Below are positions 40,188-53,200 of a stretch of DNA of 64,000 bases, piece after piece. Position 1 is the stretch's first letter, and every line of letters starts with the position of its first letter. Where the stretch lies: positions 16,295,999-16,359,998 of the forward strand of contig NC_060956.1 of NCBI RefSeq assembly GCF_910589235.1. Direction: 5' to 3'. Origin of the DNA: Vespa crabro. Taxonomy: Eukaryota > Arthropoda > Insecta > Hymenoptera > Vespidae. The position numbers and the translations under genes are program-made. The notes under the pieces were generated by a model. That model saw only the letters and a program-made list of their open reading frames with translations, was not told where the DNA came from and made no database searches.

Positions 40188-42430
40188 ATGACGACTACAC
40201 AAGGAACACCAGAATCAGACACTGGAAGCTTTGAATGCTTTCAAAATTATACAGCACCAGAGGTGTTCATACAAGGACTAGCAGGAATAGTAGATCAGCA
40301 AGATGTAGAATCTATGATACGAGCTCAAAAACAAATGTAAATATTACATTTATATATATTTTACAGTATTTATTTTAATAAGTATCTTATCATATAATAA
40401 CTTGGACATCTTTATATTTTAGGTTACAAAGATTTGAAAAAACGAATGAAATGTTAACTAATTGCAATCAATTATCAATAAATAGATTAAAGACAGCAGG
40501 AGCTGAATTTAAAAAGCATACTGCTCTGTTGATAGAAATGAAAAAAGACTTGGACTACATTTTCAAAAGAATACGTATAGTGAAAAATAAATTAAGTCAA
40601 CAATATCCACAGGCATTTAATGGTAAGTTAAATATGAAAAGTATGATAATTTAAATATTAGCATTTAACAAATGTCACAGAGGCCGTTAGAAGCAGTTTG
40701 GCTGAAGAAGTAATTGTTGAGGATATTGATTGTTCGGTAAAGCCATTGGAACCAGAAATAGTTCCTCTGCCAAGTGCTACAGTCAATGATACAGAGAGAG
40801 ATCCAGATTCTGATGGTAACCATAATTGTACTTGAACTAATTATACAGTTATAAAGTGAATTTACATTATCTCCGAATGATTGTTCGATTCTTTAATATA
40901 TGCATATTTGGTAATGAATTTTTATTAAATGTTTCTGATTCATAGTGTTAATGATATTTTCAACAAAATATTCGCTCTGTAGTTTACATGCTTGTAGCGA
41001 TGCTTCCTATAATACGTACAAAAGTTGTAATGCCAACGTACTGACATTGACAATTTTTCTTATTGTATTATCATCTATGAAAGATAGTAACTGATGTAGT
41101 TAATTATTTATTGCTTATAGTATCTATTATATGTTTTATAAATCGCTATTAGGAAGCTTGACATCGTGCTATATACAAATAACAATTTACATTTGAGATC
41201 TCATTGAAACATTATATTGAATCTTGCATAAAGTAATGCTATATAAAATTCTATATTTTAAGTTTTTTTATCTTATCACAAATTGCAAAAATGTATATTA
41301 CTCAACATCGTTCTCATATGATATTACATATTTATCAAAAAAGAAAAAAAAAAGATCAATAGTTTTTTATTCTAATAAGGATAATGTTTAAAGATAATAT
41401 GAATGACAGAAAATACAGAGTGATCTAATAGTGTTGCATAAAACTTATAAATATTAAGAAAATCAATCTTTAATCTATTGCCTACTTAGTATATATTATC
41501 TCTATACAAATAGTTCAAAACTTTAGATGATTACGCATACTAATAAGATTATATTTAAAAAGATATTCTTATAAAACACTAAAGTATTCTGTCATTCGTT
41601 TTAAATAGCACGTATCTTCTTATTATGAAGTCTTTGATCAAAAGTATATTAGCAGACTCATAAAGAGAAATTAGGAATTGTTACTATCGGTGCTATACAG
41701 ATTTTAAAGCTGCGTTCAATTGAGATTTTATCCCGTTGTAAGAAAAGAAAAAAAGAAAAAATTAAAAGAAGACAAAAAGAAAAGAAAAGAAGAAACCAAA
41801 AAGCAAAGACGTATTAAAACGAAGAAAGTTAGTTCGATGTAAAGTTCATTAAAACGACCCATACTATTTTTTAATGCTAATGAAAAAAATGATGGTACCT
41901 TGTATCGACGACGAGCGATCTTGTTGAGCGTTATTGAATGTACATGTTACGGTCGAAGTAAATACATACATGTTAAATGTGAATAACTTGTAAAGAAGAA
42001 TAGAAAGTAAAAAAAGGATATACTTCCACTGTAACATATTTATGATTAATGTTGTATAATGCGGTACAATTTAGGAGAGTACGTGATAATAGAAAAGGAA
42101 ATATATGAGGAGCCTTTATCGTCAACTTTGCTAAAAAGACACTCTCGTTTCATTTCCCGTTTTTCCGAGCTTACGAACCTAACCATGAGCCCTTACCACC
42201 CCCCCCCCCTTGTCCTCCCCCTTCTCTCTTCAATGAACCCAAATTCTGAAAAGAAAAGATACAAAAGCTAAGTTGATATCAATTATTCTTCGTGTACAGT
42301 TCCAGTCGAGGAGTTTCAGTTCGCGAAGCTGCGTAAAAGGCGAATTAAGAGCAACGACAGTTCATCGACGGAGAGCAACAACGATCAGAGTATCGCCGAC
42401 ACGTCATCCTGCACTTCCGACACCGGTTGA
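40188..42430 (+). CDS. KXD1: KxDL motif-containing protein (KXD1, BORC/BLOC-1-related), 4 exons
   Basis: Subunit of the BORC complex, which positions lysosomes on microtubules; also linked to BLOC-1. Exons: 40188-40336, 40423-40622, 40681-40815, 42300-42430, giving 204 aa. The conserved coiled-coil core is residues ~35-110: RAQKQMLQRFEKTNEML, then the hallmark KxDL at 90-93 (MKKDLDYIFKRIR). AT|G, G|AG and G|TT junctions all keep frame. Exon 3 can instead read through its GTAACC donor to a TGA at 40833-40835, giving 167 aa. The last exon is inferred from a strong CTTCGTGTACAG acceptor, matching phase and a coherent Ser/Asp-rich tail (starting PVEEFQFAKLRKRR, stop at 42428). The core call is secure; the 3' end is less so. 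Confidence 0.88.
40681..40835 (+). CDS. KXD1: KXD1 exon 3, read-through (short) form
   Basis: If the weak GTAACC donor at 40816 is not used, the exon continues to a TGA at 40833-40835 after six extra codons, giving an alternative 167-aa product. This is an alternative 3' end, not a separate gene. Its core, EAVRSSLAEEVIVEDIDCS, is acidic and follows the KxDL helix. Confidence 0.5.
40816..42299 (+). other. KXD1 last intron (or 3' UTR of the short form)
   Basis: AT-rich, no other gene seen. It contains A-rich runs and, close to its 3' end, a cytosine run at 42201-42209. Confidence 0.5.
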
Positions 42431-42480
42431 ATTTTCGCGCGAGTTGGCCAACGAGCTGTTTGAAAGGGAGCGGGAAAACT

Positions 42481-42552
42481 ACGCGGAGAGAAAGAGAAAA
42501 AGAGAGAAAGAAAGAGAGAGAGAGAAAGAGAGAGTGAGAGAGAGAGAAAGAT
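42481..42552. repeat. AG-rich microsatellite
   Basis: Interrupted AG/AAAG array in the KXD1 3' UTR. Confidence 0.85.
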
Positions 42553-42688
42553 AAATAGAGGAGAGAGGGAAAGAAAATGAATGAAATAGAGAAGGAGAAG
42601 ATAAAAAGAGAAAAAAAAACGAATGAGATACTTGCGTGTTTATATCGCGGCAAGTCACGATGATGTTCGTTGCGAACCTTAACTCGAC

Positions 42689-42694
42689 AATAAA
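42689..42694 (+). promoter_or_regulatory. Candidate poly(A) signal of KXD1 long form
   Basis: AATAAA about 260 bases after the exon-4 stop, followed by an A-rich stretch. Confidence 0.4.
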
Positions 42695-44995
42695 GAAAAA
42701 AAAAAAAGAAATGACAAAAGAATAACTACAAATATGCCTCTTTTACTCATTGCACGATTGCAAGTTCTGTAATACACGCGTATGAATATCAATGTCCAAA
42801 TGAAGAGATTCAAGGTCAATAAAAACATTCTTTATGTGTACATGAAAGTTAACAGTGTTGATCATTTAGCGCGAAAATAATTCATTCAAAGTAATTATAT
42901 GCGAATAATATATAGTAATTTTGTGATATTATTTATTGGAATTTATTTTCTTTGTCATCCTTTATCATTGGGCTTTTATTGCTATAATTATCAATGTAAC
43001 GTTGTTGCTATGCGTCTTTTTAGTTTTTACGTAAAATATGTTAATGACGAAATTGCGGTTCACCTTCAATAAATTATACCTCACTGTTTCTCCCGTTTCT
43101 TGGTCGACATTACGAACAAAGAGGACAGTAAAGAAATATAATGAAATATAAAAGCGTTGCTATGGAAACACACTTATATAATTTATAAAATATTTCTTTC
43201 CAAAGGTAATGAATTAAGGTTGATGATAAATTAGGATGAAAAAAAAAAACATTCTCTAAATATTCATGGTGAATTTAAATATTAATTTGAATGAATTTAT
43301 AATGAACGTTTTCTTCGATATTTTCCTTTCGCTTTGTTGTTAATTAAATGCTCCATCGACAGATGGAGCGCGAGTGCGGCTCGATTCGCGGTAAATTTAA
43401 TTAATAATATAACCGTGTATATATATCCTTGACAATATAAAAAATGTATTAAGAATTTATATCGTAGAGACCGTGATATTAAATCTTATACGATGATAAT
43501 CGAAATGTGTACAAAAAATAAAACCAAAGTATAAGTAATAAAAAAAAGTATAATTGCCAGTGATCACCTATAAACCTTATCGATACATTTGCACAACATA
43601 CATTAATAACCTCATCAAAATTTTGCGTTATGAGACGTAGTACAATTTAAAAGAAATAAAAAAAAAAAAAAAGAACAAAAAAAGAACAAAAGAACAACGA
43701 GCCTATCGTGAATGTTAGATTATCTTTATTATTACATCCGTTTAAAAGGCATAACTTATTTATAAAAATATGGGATTGAGTAGTGTTGGGAACGGGGTAG
43801 GATATAATAATAGGATCGAACAAATTCTTAGTTCGCTTATAAAATAGTTAATACGAATAAATCTCAGTACTTTTTACAAGTTACAAGAAATAACAAGATC
43901 TATCGTAATTATCGGAGACGTAGAACTTATTATAAATGGATCTTAGGCTACACCAGTATATCCTTAAATCTGTCTTTTTTTTTTCCTTTTTTTTTTAACA
44001 CAGAAGTATGAGATGATTCGAAAGAAGAAAAAGAGAGCAGTTGGGAATGAATTATGAACACATAATAACTGCTGTCGATCGTACAACAATGAATTTACGT
44101 ATATATCGTCTACGTATTGTTGAAAAATTTTCACGATTATTATTATTATTATTAATGAACAACACAGACTCAATGATTTAACTTTTACATGGTATCTTTC
44201 TTATTTTCTTTTTTTTTTTTTTTTCTTTTCTAGAAACATTATATTCTCGTTACACGCGAAATAAGATCATCGTGCTCGTTTGTCAGCGAACACGCTAAAG
44301 TTCGATTCATAATTTTCTATCTCATATAAATCTTACAAAAATACATACACGTTTCTTCTCTTCGTATTTTTATTGTCATGTATTTGGCAGTACCCGCATA
44401 AATTTCGGCAATATAAGGGCAATCGCATAAAGATACTCTATAAGATCGAGATAAAAGCCATATATAAATATAGAATTTCTCTCATTTCTTTCGATGCGTA
44501 ACTTTACGATATAGGCACAAGTATTATGTAGGTCCCTTAAATTTCTTATATAGGAAGAGAACTTTCTTTTATGCTACTGTGTAATTCAGAACAGCACTAA
44601 AGATAGCTATAATAAATTCTTAACGCAACAAGAAATTAATAGTTCGTTACTATGTTGTTGAAGAGAGAATGATATGGTTACGGCATACGAATCATCTTAT
44701 AATAAAAAACGGCTAACTTACATTTTATAAAAAACATGTAAAATAATGTACAAAATCGAGAGAAAAGGTAATTATATAAAAGTACTCGATAGGGTGCAAA
44801 GTGAGTTGCAGAGCGGAACGGGGGAAAAAGAAGGGGAAGAGATACTATTTACAAATTATTTTTTTTTTATAAAGTAGAAGTTGAGTTAGTAGTTCTACGT
44901 GAATCTCGATTCCAATATGTCCTTTTTTTACTTATCGAAAGTGTCACTGGCGACATATTGCAAGCGCGCGAAGAACTATATTTTTTCGAATACTA

Positions 44996-45020
44996 CTAAT
45001 AATAATTAATAATTAATAAT

Positions 45021-45103
<83 letters not shown>

Positions 45104-45173
45104 TTTTAATAATAATAATAATAATGATGATGATGATAATAATAATGATGATAATATAATATAATATAATATA

Positions 45174-45263
<90 letters not shown>
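44996..45263. repeat. Compound AAT/AATATA/GAT array
   Basis: AAT units interrupted by ATTTTAAT, GATGATGAT and ATAAT blocks. It lies about 0.8-1.1 kb after the Notch stop, probably within or just beyond the Notch 3' UTR, and yields a false poly-Leu/Ile frame. Confidence 0.95.
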
Positions 45264-45264
<1 letters not shown>

Positions 45265-45943
45265 CTCTTTTCTCTCACAACAATCTATAGTATCTATTAT
45301 GCGTACCGTTAACTGCGCCGCAAATTCTTATTATTTAAACTCTCTTTCGGCTACTTCGGGTAGAAGAGAGGTCAGAGAAACGTATTAACACCCATCGATG
45401 CACTCTAAATTTAAAAATGATCCATATTTGTTGAAGGAATTAAACATTAATAATTATACTACCTTTGTTAAGATGATGGATCGTACCTCTCGATGGGAAT
45501 AACATCGAGGAAGTAAGAAAAAACTAGAAAAAGAATGCCATACGTATGGAATGTTTGTGTATGGAACAACACGCTCATAAGCGATCGTACAAAAAAAAAA
45601 AAAAAAAAAAAAATAAAAATAAAAAAAAATACAAAGAAAAAGAATAAAAATAAAAAAAAATGAAAAGACAAAACTTTCTGACGCTCTCCTCAACCAGACA
45701 CACACGCTTTATATATATCTTACAATTCGCACAAAACCAGTAAAAAACGTATTCATTAAAAGGCCATTAGGAAACATTGTGCTTTTCGAAACACATAATT
45801 TAATACATTCTCCTACGTATACTTATCTAACACACTATATAGCACTCGAAGGCACAATTTCTTGTTATGTAATGGCCTCCTCGGAGGCTTGCATATGCTC
45901 TCATACTAACGAAACAACTATTGCTCTCGATCTCGACGAGCTA

Positions 45944-45949
45944 ATCACA
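45944..45949 (-). promoter_or_regulatory. K-box-like 3' UTR motif of Notch
   Basis: The minus strand reads CTGTGATT about 126 bases after the Notch stop. TGTGAT is the K-box core, known from Notch-pathway target 3' UTRs in Drosophila and complementary to miR-2/miR-13-family seeds. A six-base match is weak alone. Confidence 0.25.
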
Positions 45950-46074
45950 GTACGTACTCTTTCTTTCTTTCTTTCTCTCTCCCCCCCCTCTCTCTCTCTC
46001 TCTTTGTATCTTCTTATTTTTCTTACAGTAAAAGCTACGATCTACTCGCGCGAGAAGGAGAGCGTTTGCTCGTT

Positions 46075-46399
46075 TCATATGTAAATTGCCTCCGAGCCCT
46101 TGTTACTTTGATGAGCTCCACCGCCAGCACCGTAGGCGTTCGGCGAGGCCATGCACTCGGACCAATCGCTGTTCGAGTGAGGCGAGCTCGAGGACCAATG
46201 TCCGGGGCTGTCCGGCGAAGGCGTCGGAAAACTTTCTGGTGCTTGCATTAGATGTTGCGGCGTGACGTCTGGTCCGGAATGATGGGACGGTGGCGTCAAG
46301 TACTGATAGTACTGTTGTGTCTGTTGCTGCTGTTGTTGTGTACTTTGCTGCTGTTGTTGTTGTTGCTGTTGTTGCTGCTGCTGCTGTTGTTGCTGCTGT

Positions 46400-46431
<32 letters not shown>

Positions 46432-46435
46432 CTGT

Positions 46436-46470
<35 letters not shown>

Positions 46471-47207
46471 TTGTTGTTGTTGCTGCTGCTGCTGTTGTTG
46501 TTGTTGTTGTTGTTGACTGGAATAAGGTAAATTCTCAAAATCGAACCCCACCGGTGGCATGCCTCCGTGTTTTTGATGCGTCGCCTGTCTCATGGCGGCG
46601 ATGTGCGTTGGTGATGTGGGAAGTGACGGCCGGCTCTTTGCTGGCGAGGGCGAGCCCATGTAGCTCGCTTGAGGAGAGAGCGTCATGTTTGACTGTACTG
46701 AATGTGGCGGTGACTGATTGCTGTACGGTGGCGATAACGTGTTCACCATACCCTGCGTTTGTCTCTGATGCGAGGCTAATAGTTGATCGTGAAAATTTGG
46801 CAGCCCGTAGTTATTCGTGAATGTGTCAAGACCGAGCTGTTGCAAGCCTTGTATGGACTGTCCCTTTATACAATCCTCGTACGGTGGTGGTTGTTTCGCT
46901 GTCGCCGTATGACCCACTAAAGGCAAGGCATTACTGTAAAGGCTCGCACTGTCGTACGGGCTTGGTAGGTTTCCCTCAGCTCCCTCCGCTCCCTGAGGGA
47001 TTTCCTGGTTTGGGGGCTGAGCGCCACGCTTCGCCGGTGGCTTCTTTACCGACGGCTTTCGCCTCATGACCACCACTGCACCTTCGGATTCTGGACTGTT
47101 TGGGTTCCCTGTACCACCAGTTTTTGGTCGTTTCTTCGATTTCGCTTGTTTCGGTGCGGAACCGATAACAGTTGGATGTGTGATAAGTTGAGGATGATTT
47201 GGGGATC
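46075..47207 (-). CDS. N: Notch last exon: C-terminal tail with polyQ and PEST
   Basis: Encodes the region after the ankyrin repeats, starting GSPNHPQLITHPTVIG. It holds the PPxY motif PPPYEDCIK (about 46870-46896, a binding site for Nedd4-type ligases in the family), LSPPYSNQSPPHSVQS, SPAKSRPSLPTSPTHI, the 57-glutamine tract (46345-46515), YYQYLTPPSHHSG, and the WSSSSPHSNSDWSE degron region that limits receptor half-life. The stop TGA is at 46075-46077. Confidence 0.96.
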
Positions 47208-50200
47208 CTGAAAGTAGAAACATTGGATATTACAATCAGTGTTCTTTTAAAAAAATAGAAAAGATACGAAGCAGAAATATACGTAAATCAAATGCTTACC
47301 TATTAGAGGACCATTCGGCATGACATTCATCATTTGAGGTGATCTAGGTACATGCTCGTCTAATAATCTGACGATGTCATGATGTAACCTTTCGCTGGCT
47401 ACATCTCTTGGTAATCGATCCATATGATCTGTAATTTCTCTATTGGCGAATGTATCGAGTAAAGCTTTACAAGCTTCAAAGCTGCCCTCTCTTGCAGCGA
47501 GGAACAGCGGAGTCTCGTCTTTGTCGTCCTGTGCGTCTCTGTTCGCACCATGGACAAGTAATATGTTAACAGCATCTACATTATTAACAGCTGCGGCCCA
47601 ATGAAGAGCAGTTTTGCCGCTATTATCGGCAGCATTTATATCAGCATCAGCATTAATCAGATCTTCTACCATTCCTTCGGTTGCTAAACGTGCAGCCAAT
47701 ATCAAAGGAGTGGTACCATCGTGCATTCGAGCGTTAAGATTCGTTGCTCTATTTCTAAGAAGAATTTGGAATACTCCCATCGCATCCGCAGCGACGGCTG
47801 AATGGAGAGGCGTTCTGCCGGTATTATCTTGTGAGTTAGCATCAGCTCCAGCATCCAAGAGACGTTTAGCTGCATCTGATCTGGCATATCTAGCAGCGAG
47901 ATGAAGCGAAGTTTCACCGCTTTTATCGGTAGTAGCATTTAAATCAGCACCTTGTGCCACGAGATCAGCGATAACAGCTGCGGTACCATCACTTTCATCT
48001 TCCTCTTCTCCAGTATCAAGACCACCTCCACGTACAGCGGCTACCATTAATGGAGTCATTCCACATGGTCCTCTAGCATCTACATCTTGACCATGCTCGA
48101 GACTAGGCGGTGTTAAAACTCCTGCATCCGGTCTAGTTCGTATTTCTGCTGCATCCAAATGTTGTTGAGTCCACATTCTTGGTTCCGTTTCTTCGTAATC
48201 GGTGATGGCCGTGTGATCGCTTGCATAACCAGGTTCAATAGCTCGCATTCGTTTCGATGGTGGAAGATCCGATTCGTCGTCCGACCATTGTTGTGCTCGA
48301 CCATTTCCTACATCGAGATCCATACAATTCACCGATGGTTGTTTATTGAGATTACGCATTTCTTGTCCATCGGGACCTCTTCGACGTGATCTACGTCTCT
48401 GACCACTTCCACTATTCGTTCGTAGAAAACCTTCTGGGAACCATGTCACTCCAACTGCTCGTCTCCTTTGCGCTGTCACCAAAACTCCTACAAGCATTCC
48501 TCCAACTATCACGATAATGACACCAATGAAGACATATTTGTAATTTGTTGGTGTATCAGGATATTCAGGACCTTGAGGACCAACAACACCTCGAACTTGC
48601 TCGATAGGGAAATTTCTCGAAAGAGAATGTTTCGAGGCTGTAGCAGCTAAGTATTCTGCTGCTTCGTTGGCTGATGGGAAGCATACGGCACCCTGTGTTA
48701 CTGTACATTTTCTATTATCAATCTCTAAATACGCTATAACACCGCTTTGACTATTCGTATAAATCGTCGCCTGTCTACCAAAGAAATTCGTTTGCAAACT
48801 TGGTTCTCGTTCTCTTTTCCAAGGATATATCATGTCGTTACCAAGCTCGTCTTGTTTCACACGTAATGTAGTTCTTAATTCGTGACCGATATCTCGTAGG
48901 AATGCCACTACGTTAGAACGAAAAGTCTGCATATCCATCCTAACTACCACAGAAATAACACCTTCTGCTAAGGAGGGTGGTTTTCCGTCACAATCCAAGC
49001 CATCCCAATTACATTCTTCGTTGTTACATCCATAGTCGCAATAACCATTAGCATAATGTTTTCGACAATACGCATCGTATATCGGACTGAAATAAATAAA
49101 GTAACATAATTAATAAAATATTATTCCTACATATAAATTATTAACTTGTTGAAATTTGTTAGAAATTATCTTATACTCACTTGCAAGGTGCTAATTTTCT
49201 CTCGCAGTCTCTTCCATCGAAGAGACATTGAGCGTTGTTGCATACTTCATCGCAAACATCGTTCATAAAAACATCCCAACAGTTTATTGGAGCGGTACAG
49301 TTTCTCCAAGGATTAATACCAAGAGAACAATCGTTTCCGTCGAAATTACATGCGTATCTATTACATTCCTCGTCGCAGTGATGATTTCCAGACTTTTCTT
49401 CGCAACGATTTTCGATACATCTTTTCCTTTCGCGTTCCAAGTCGAGATCGTAAGCATTCATGTTCTTTGGAATGTTTGAATTTGGTCTACCGAATACACC
49501 ACCTCTATAATTTGGATCGTAAATTTCACAGTTCTTGCCAGTCCATTTTGGTGGACAATAACAAGTATAATCTCCAAGAAGATTTTCGCAAACGGCATCT
49601 GATTGTTGGCAAGGGTTACTAGCACATTCATCTCTAGCATCTATTTCACAGTGAGTGCCTGTTGTGCCCGGTGGACAATGACATCTATAGCCAATTTCTG
49701 TTTCAGTTATCCGACAAGTACCACCGTTCAAACAAGGTTCCGTATCACAGTAAGAGCCAGCAAATTCACAATTCTTTCCATGATAATCGTTAGGACAGAT
49801 ACATGTGTGACCGGCTTGTTTGGCAGCACATACACCGCCATTCTGACAAGGTGAACTATCACAGAAATTAACTTTTACTTCGCAGTGACGACCCATATAA
49901 CCAGGTTTACAGTTGCAATGATAGTTGTTTACAAGTTGAACGCAATCTTGAGTACCAGGTGAAGCACAGGGATTTGATAAACATTCGTTGATATCTCCTT
50001 CGCATCTTGGCCCTACAAAACCTGGTGGACATTTACATTCGAATCCACCAACTTTATCAGTGCATGTTCCATTATTATGACAAGCGCCAACCACGCAATC
50101 ATCTACGTTGATCTCGCATAAAAATCCAAGTGTACCCGGTGGACAGGAGCAACTGAAGTTATTGATTAGATCGTGACATGTGCCGCCATTTTGACAAGGA

Positions 50201-53200
50201 TTTGGTCTACAATCGTCAACGTTAAGTTCACAATTTTGTCCTTGGAAACCTTTCGTACATTGACATTGATATGAACCGACTAAATCTTTACAGGTTGCAC
50301 CATTTTGACAAGGAGCGGATTCACATTCATCGATTTCTTCTTGACAATAAGAACCAGTATAACCTTCGATGCAATGACACCGATGACTATTTCCAATGTC
50401 CTCGCAAGTACCGTTATTACAAAGATTCTTTTCAAGCACACCTTTCCTAATAGCAGCATCCTTGCATGAGACCATTTCTACGTCACAAACCTTGCCAGTC
50501 CAACCTGGCGAACAATTGCAGTGGTACTTGTTATTGTGTTGAACGCACGTTGCTCCATTTTCACAGGGATTATCAGCACACCAGTCTACGTATTCGCCGC
50601 ATCTTGTACCGGTATAGCCATAAGGACAATGACACGTATAATATTGCACATGATCATGACAAGTTGCACCATTTAGACAAGGCGAACTATCACACTCGTT
50701 TATACGGTATTGACAATTCGAACCAGTATAGCCAGGTTTGCAAACGCAAGTATAGTTGTTTATTCCGTCGATACACTTGCCACCATTCATACAACTGCTA
50801 TCAGTGCAATCTTCGTCATTGGTTTGACAATTTATACCGGAGAAGCCAAGTTGACATTGACATGTATACGAATTTACGTATTCCTTACAAACTGCTCCAT
50901 TTTGACAAGGCTGTGATTGACATTCATTTACATCCACTTCACAATGTTTGCCGTTGAAACCATCAACGCATAGACAAGTATAGTCACCAATTCCGTCTAA
51001 ACAAGTTCCACCATTTTGGCACGGATCTGTAAATTCATAATTCATCGTACTTCAGAATATGGTGTATCAAACAAAGAATAAATGTACAATTGTATTATAA
51101 TTAAGTAAGACTCTATTATGATTATAAAGAAAAAAAACTAATTGTTTACACAAATCCGATCATCAATCCGACCAAATAATAATAAGATTAATTTAAACAA
51201 TACTGGATATATCATCTAATCAAAGTTATAGCTAAGAACGGCGTTGCTGATCTTTTCGGCGAGTGCGAGCACGTGCCAAACTCGGCATTTTAATTTCAGC
51301 TTATATAAGTATCGAAAGTTCGACAAACGAGAAACGCGGCGTCATCGAGTACAAATCGTATCCATGACAAAAAAATTAAATTGACTTCGTCGTAGTTGGG
51401 CTAACGAACAAGTGTAAACCATCTTGCAATATTATTCTGTTATTTTTTCGATCTTAACACGCGATGATTGTAAAATCAAGTTAAATCTTTTTTTATAATT
51501 TTTAAACTTTTTCAGTCATCTCAGATGAATTTCTAGTTAACTTGTTTTTCATAATTTTACCTTGATTAAGAGCCTAATAGCTTAACAGCCGATGATTTTG
51601 ATTTTCTTTCTTTTACTTATCGCTTACTTTAGATTTAAATGATTACTTTAATTTATCTAGGTCGTACGTAATCACGTTAATATCAGTGCTCATTCCTGTA
51701 TGTTTTAAGATTCAAACGTTGAACAATGTCTATTTTCAATAAAACGTTACCACGTGCTCATCTATTAAGGTTATCGGTCATTTTGTCCGCTCATCGTACG
51801 ATCATGATTCGACGTGCTGTACATAGTTCGCAGGTATATGTGTACATATACATATGCAGTTAAAGCGAATCTGAATCTTATTAATGATTTATCAGCTCAA
51901 GATATTACGATCATTTTTGACATCGCCCGTCAAAGATACGACAAACGTTTTAACATTTCTTTTCTTGTGTGTTCAATTGCTGAATTGCGGTCAGAATAAA
52001 TTTTGGATTAATCTATCTAAACTGATTTAAATTTAATCAAAACCATGCACGAAGCCAAGATCTGACCCCGTGCTAAATTAAATACATTTTATTGTTAATT
52101 CGTGTTTTATTCTTGTTTTATATTTCTTTAAAAAAAAATATGCGTCTAAGCATTTAAGATGATGCTCGATGCTTTCTCGTGAATAAACGGCAAAACGCAC
52201 ATGCGAGAGAAAGAACGGTTATAAACTTATTATCCTGAATCGACACTTACATGATGCACAATCATCGGTGTTGATTATGCAATCCCGGCCTTCGTAGCCT
52301 TTAGCACAGACGCATTGATAAGATCCATTAGTGTTCCTGCAAGTGGCACCATTTCGACACGGGGACGTCATAATGCATTCGTCGACATCTTCGTCACATA
52401 ATCTGCCAGTGTAACCTACTGTACAAGTACAGGCAAAGTCGAGAAAGTTTGACGAAGGTGAACATTTTGCGTCGTGTAGACATCTGTAAAAATAAGATCT
52501 CAATAACTAACAAAGTTTCAATTAATTAATTAAAATTTAAAAGCGGACGAATAAATTTTTATTTGATTTTCAAAGGACTTACTTGTTAGGTGAGCAAGGG
52601 TCCAACTTGTCCTCGCAGTTTCTACCGGTATGAGGTAACTCGCAAACGCATTTATAATCGTTTACAAGATCGATGCAAGATCCACCATTTTGACATGGAT
52701 TGTTAGCGCAATCGTCGACGTTGGTTTCACAATTTGTACCAGCGTAACCGGGTAAACACTTGCAACTATAACCATTGAGATGATCGTTACAAGTGCCACC
52801 GTGTTGGCAAGGATTCGAGCCACATTCGTCGATGTCAGCTTCACATCTTTTGCCTCCATAACCAGGTAAGCAATGGCAAATAAATTGGTTGACTCCATCT
52901 TCACAGGTACCACCGTTTACACAGGGGTTGCTAGCACATTCGTCGACATCACTGAGACATCTTGCATCGTAATAACCGCGAGGGCACTCGCATCTAAAAC
53001 CATTTATTAGATCAATGCATCGGCCACCGTTTGCACAAGGATTGCTTGCGCATTCATTTATATCCGTTTCGCAGTGTTGTCCGGTAAAACCAGGCTCGCA
53101 TTCGCATGAGTATCTAAAATGAGAATAGTTAAAAATTAGCATGGCGAATTTGTTAATTTAATTGAAATTAAAATTGAATTTAGGTCAAAATTAAGAACCA

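Larger units (their letters stand above)
42695..46074. other. Convergent 3' region between KXD1 and Notch
   Basis: No coding region. The Notch 3' UTR occupies at least the right part; its end is not clear, and minus-strand AATAAA candidates lie at about 44369-44374 and 43725-43730. Includes A-rich tracts at 45591-45660, the AAT array at 44996-45263, and a K-box-like site at 45944-45949. Confidence 0.55.

Noticed and set aside
45006..45278. Poly-Leu/Ile frame on the minus strand
   Set aside because: Translation of the compound AAT repeat 3' of Notch.
46252..46820. Long plus-strand frames of Leu or Ala/Val and a minus-strand Asn/Ser frame
   Set aside because: Shadows of the Notch glutamine tract in other frames; the Gln frame continues both sides into conserved Notch sequence.
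49228..50957. Plus-strand frames across the EGF exons
   Set aside because: Antisense shadows of the Notch EGF repeats; regular spacing reflects the repeats.
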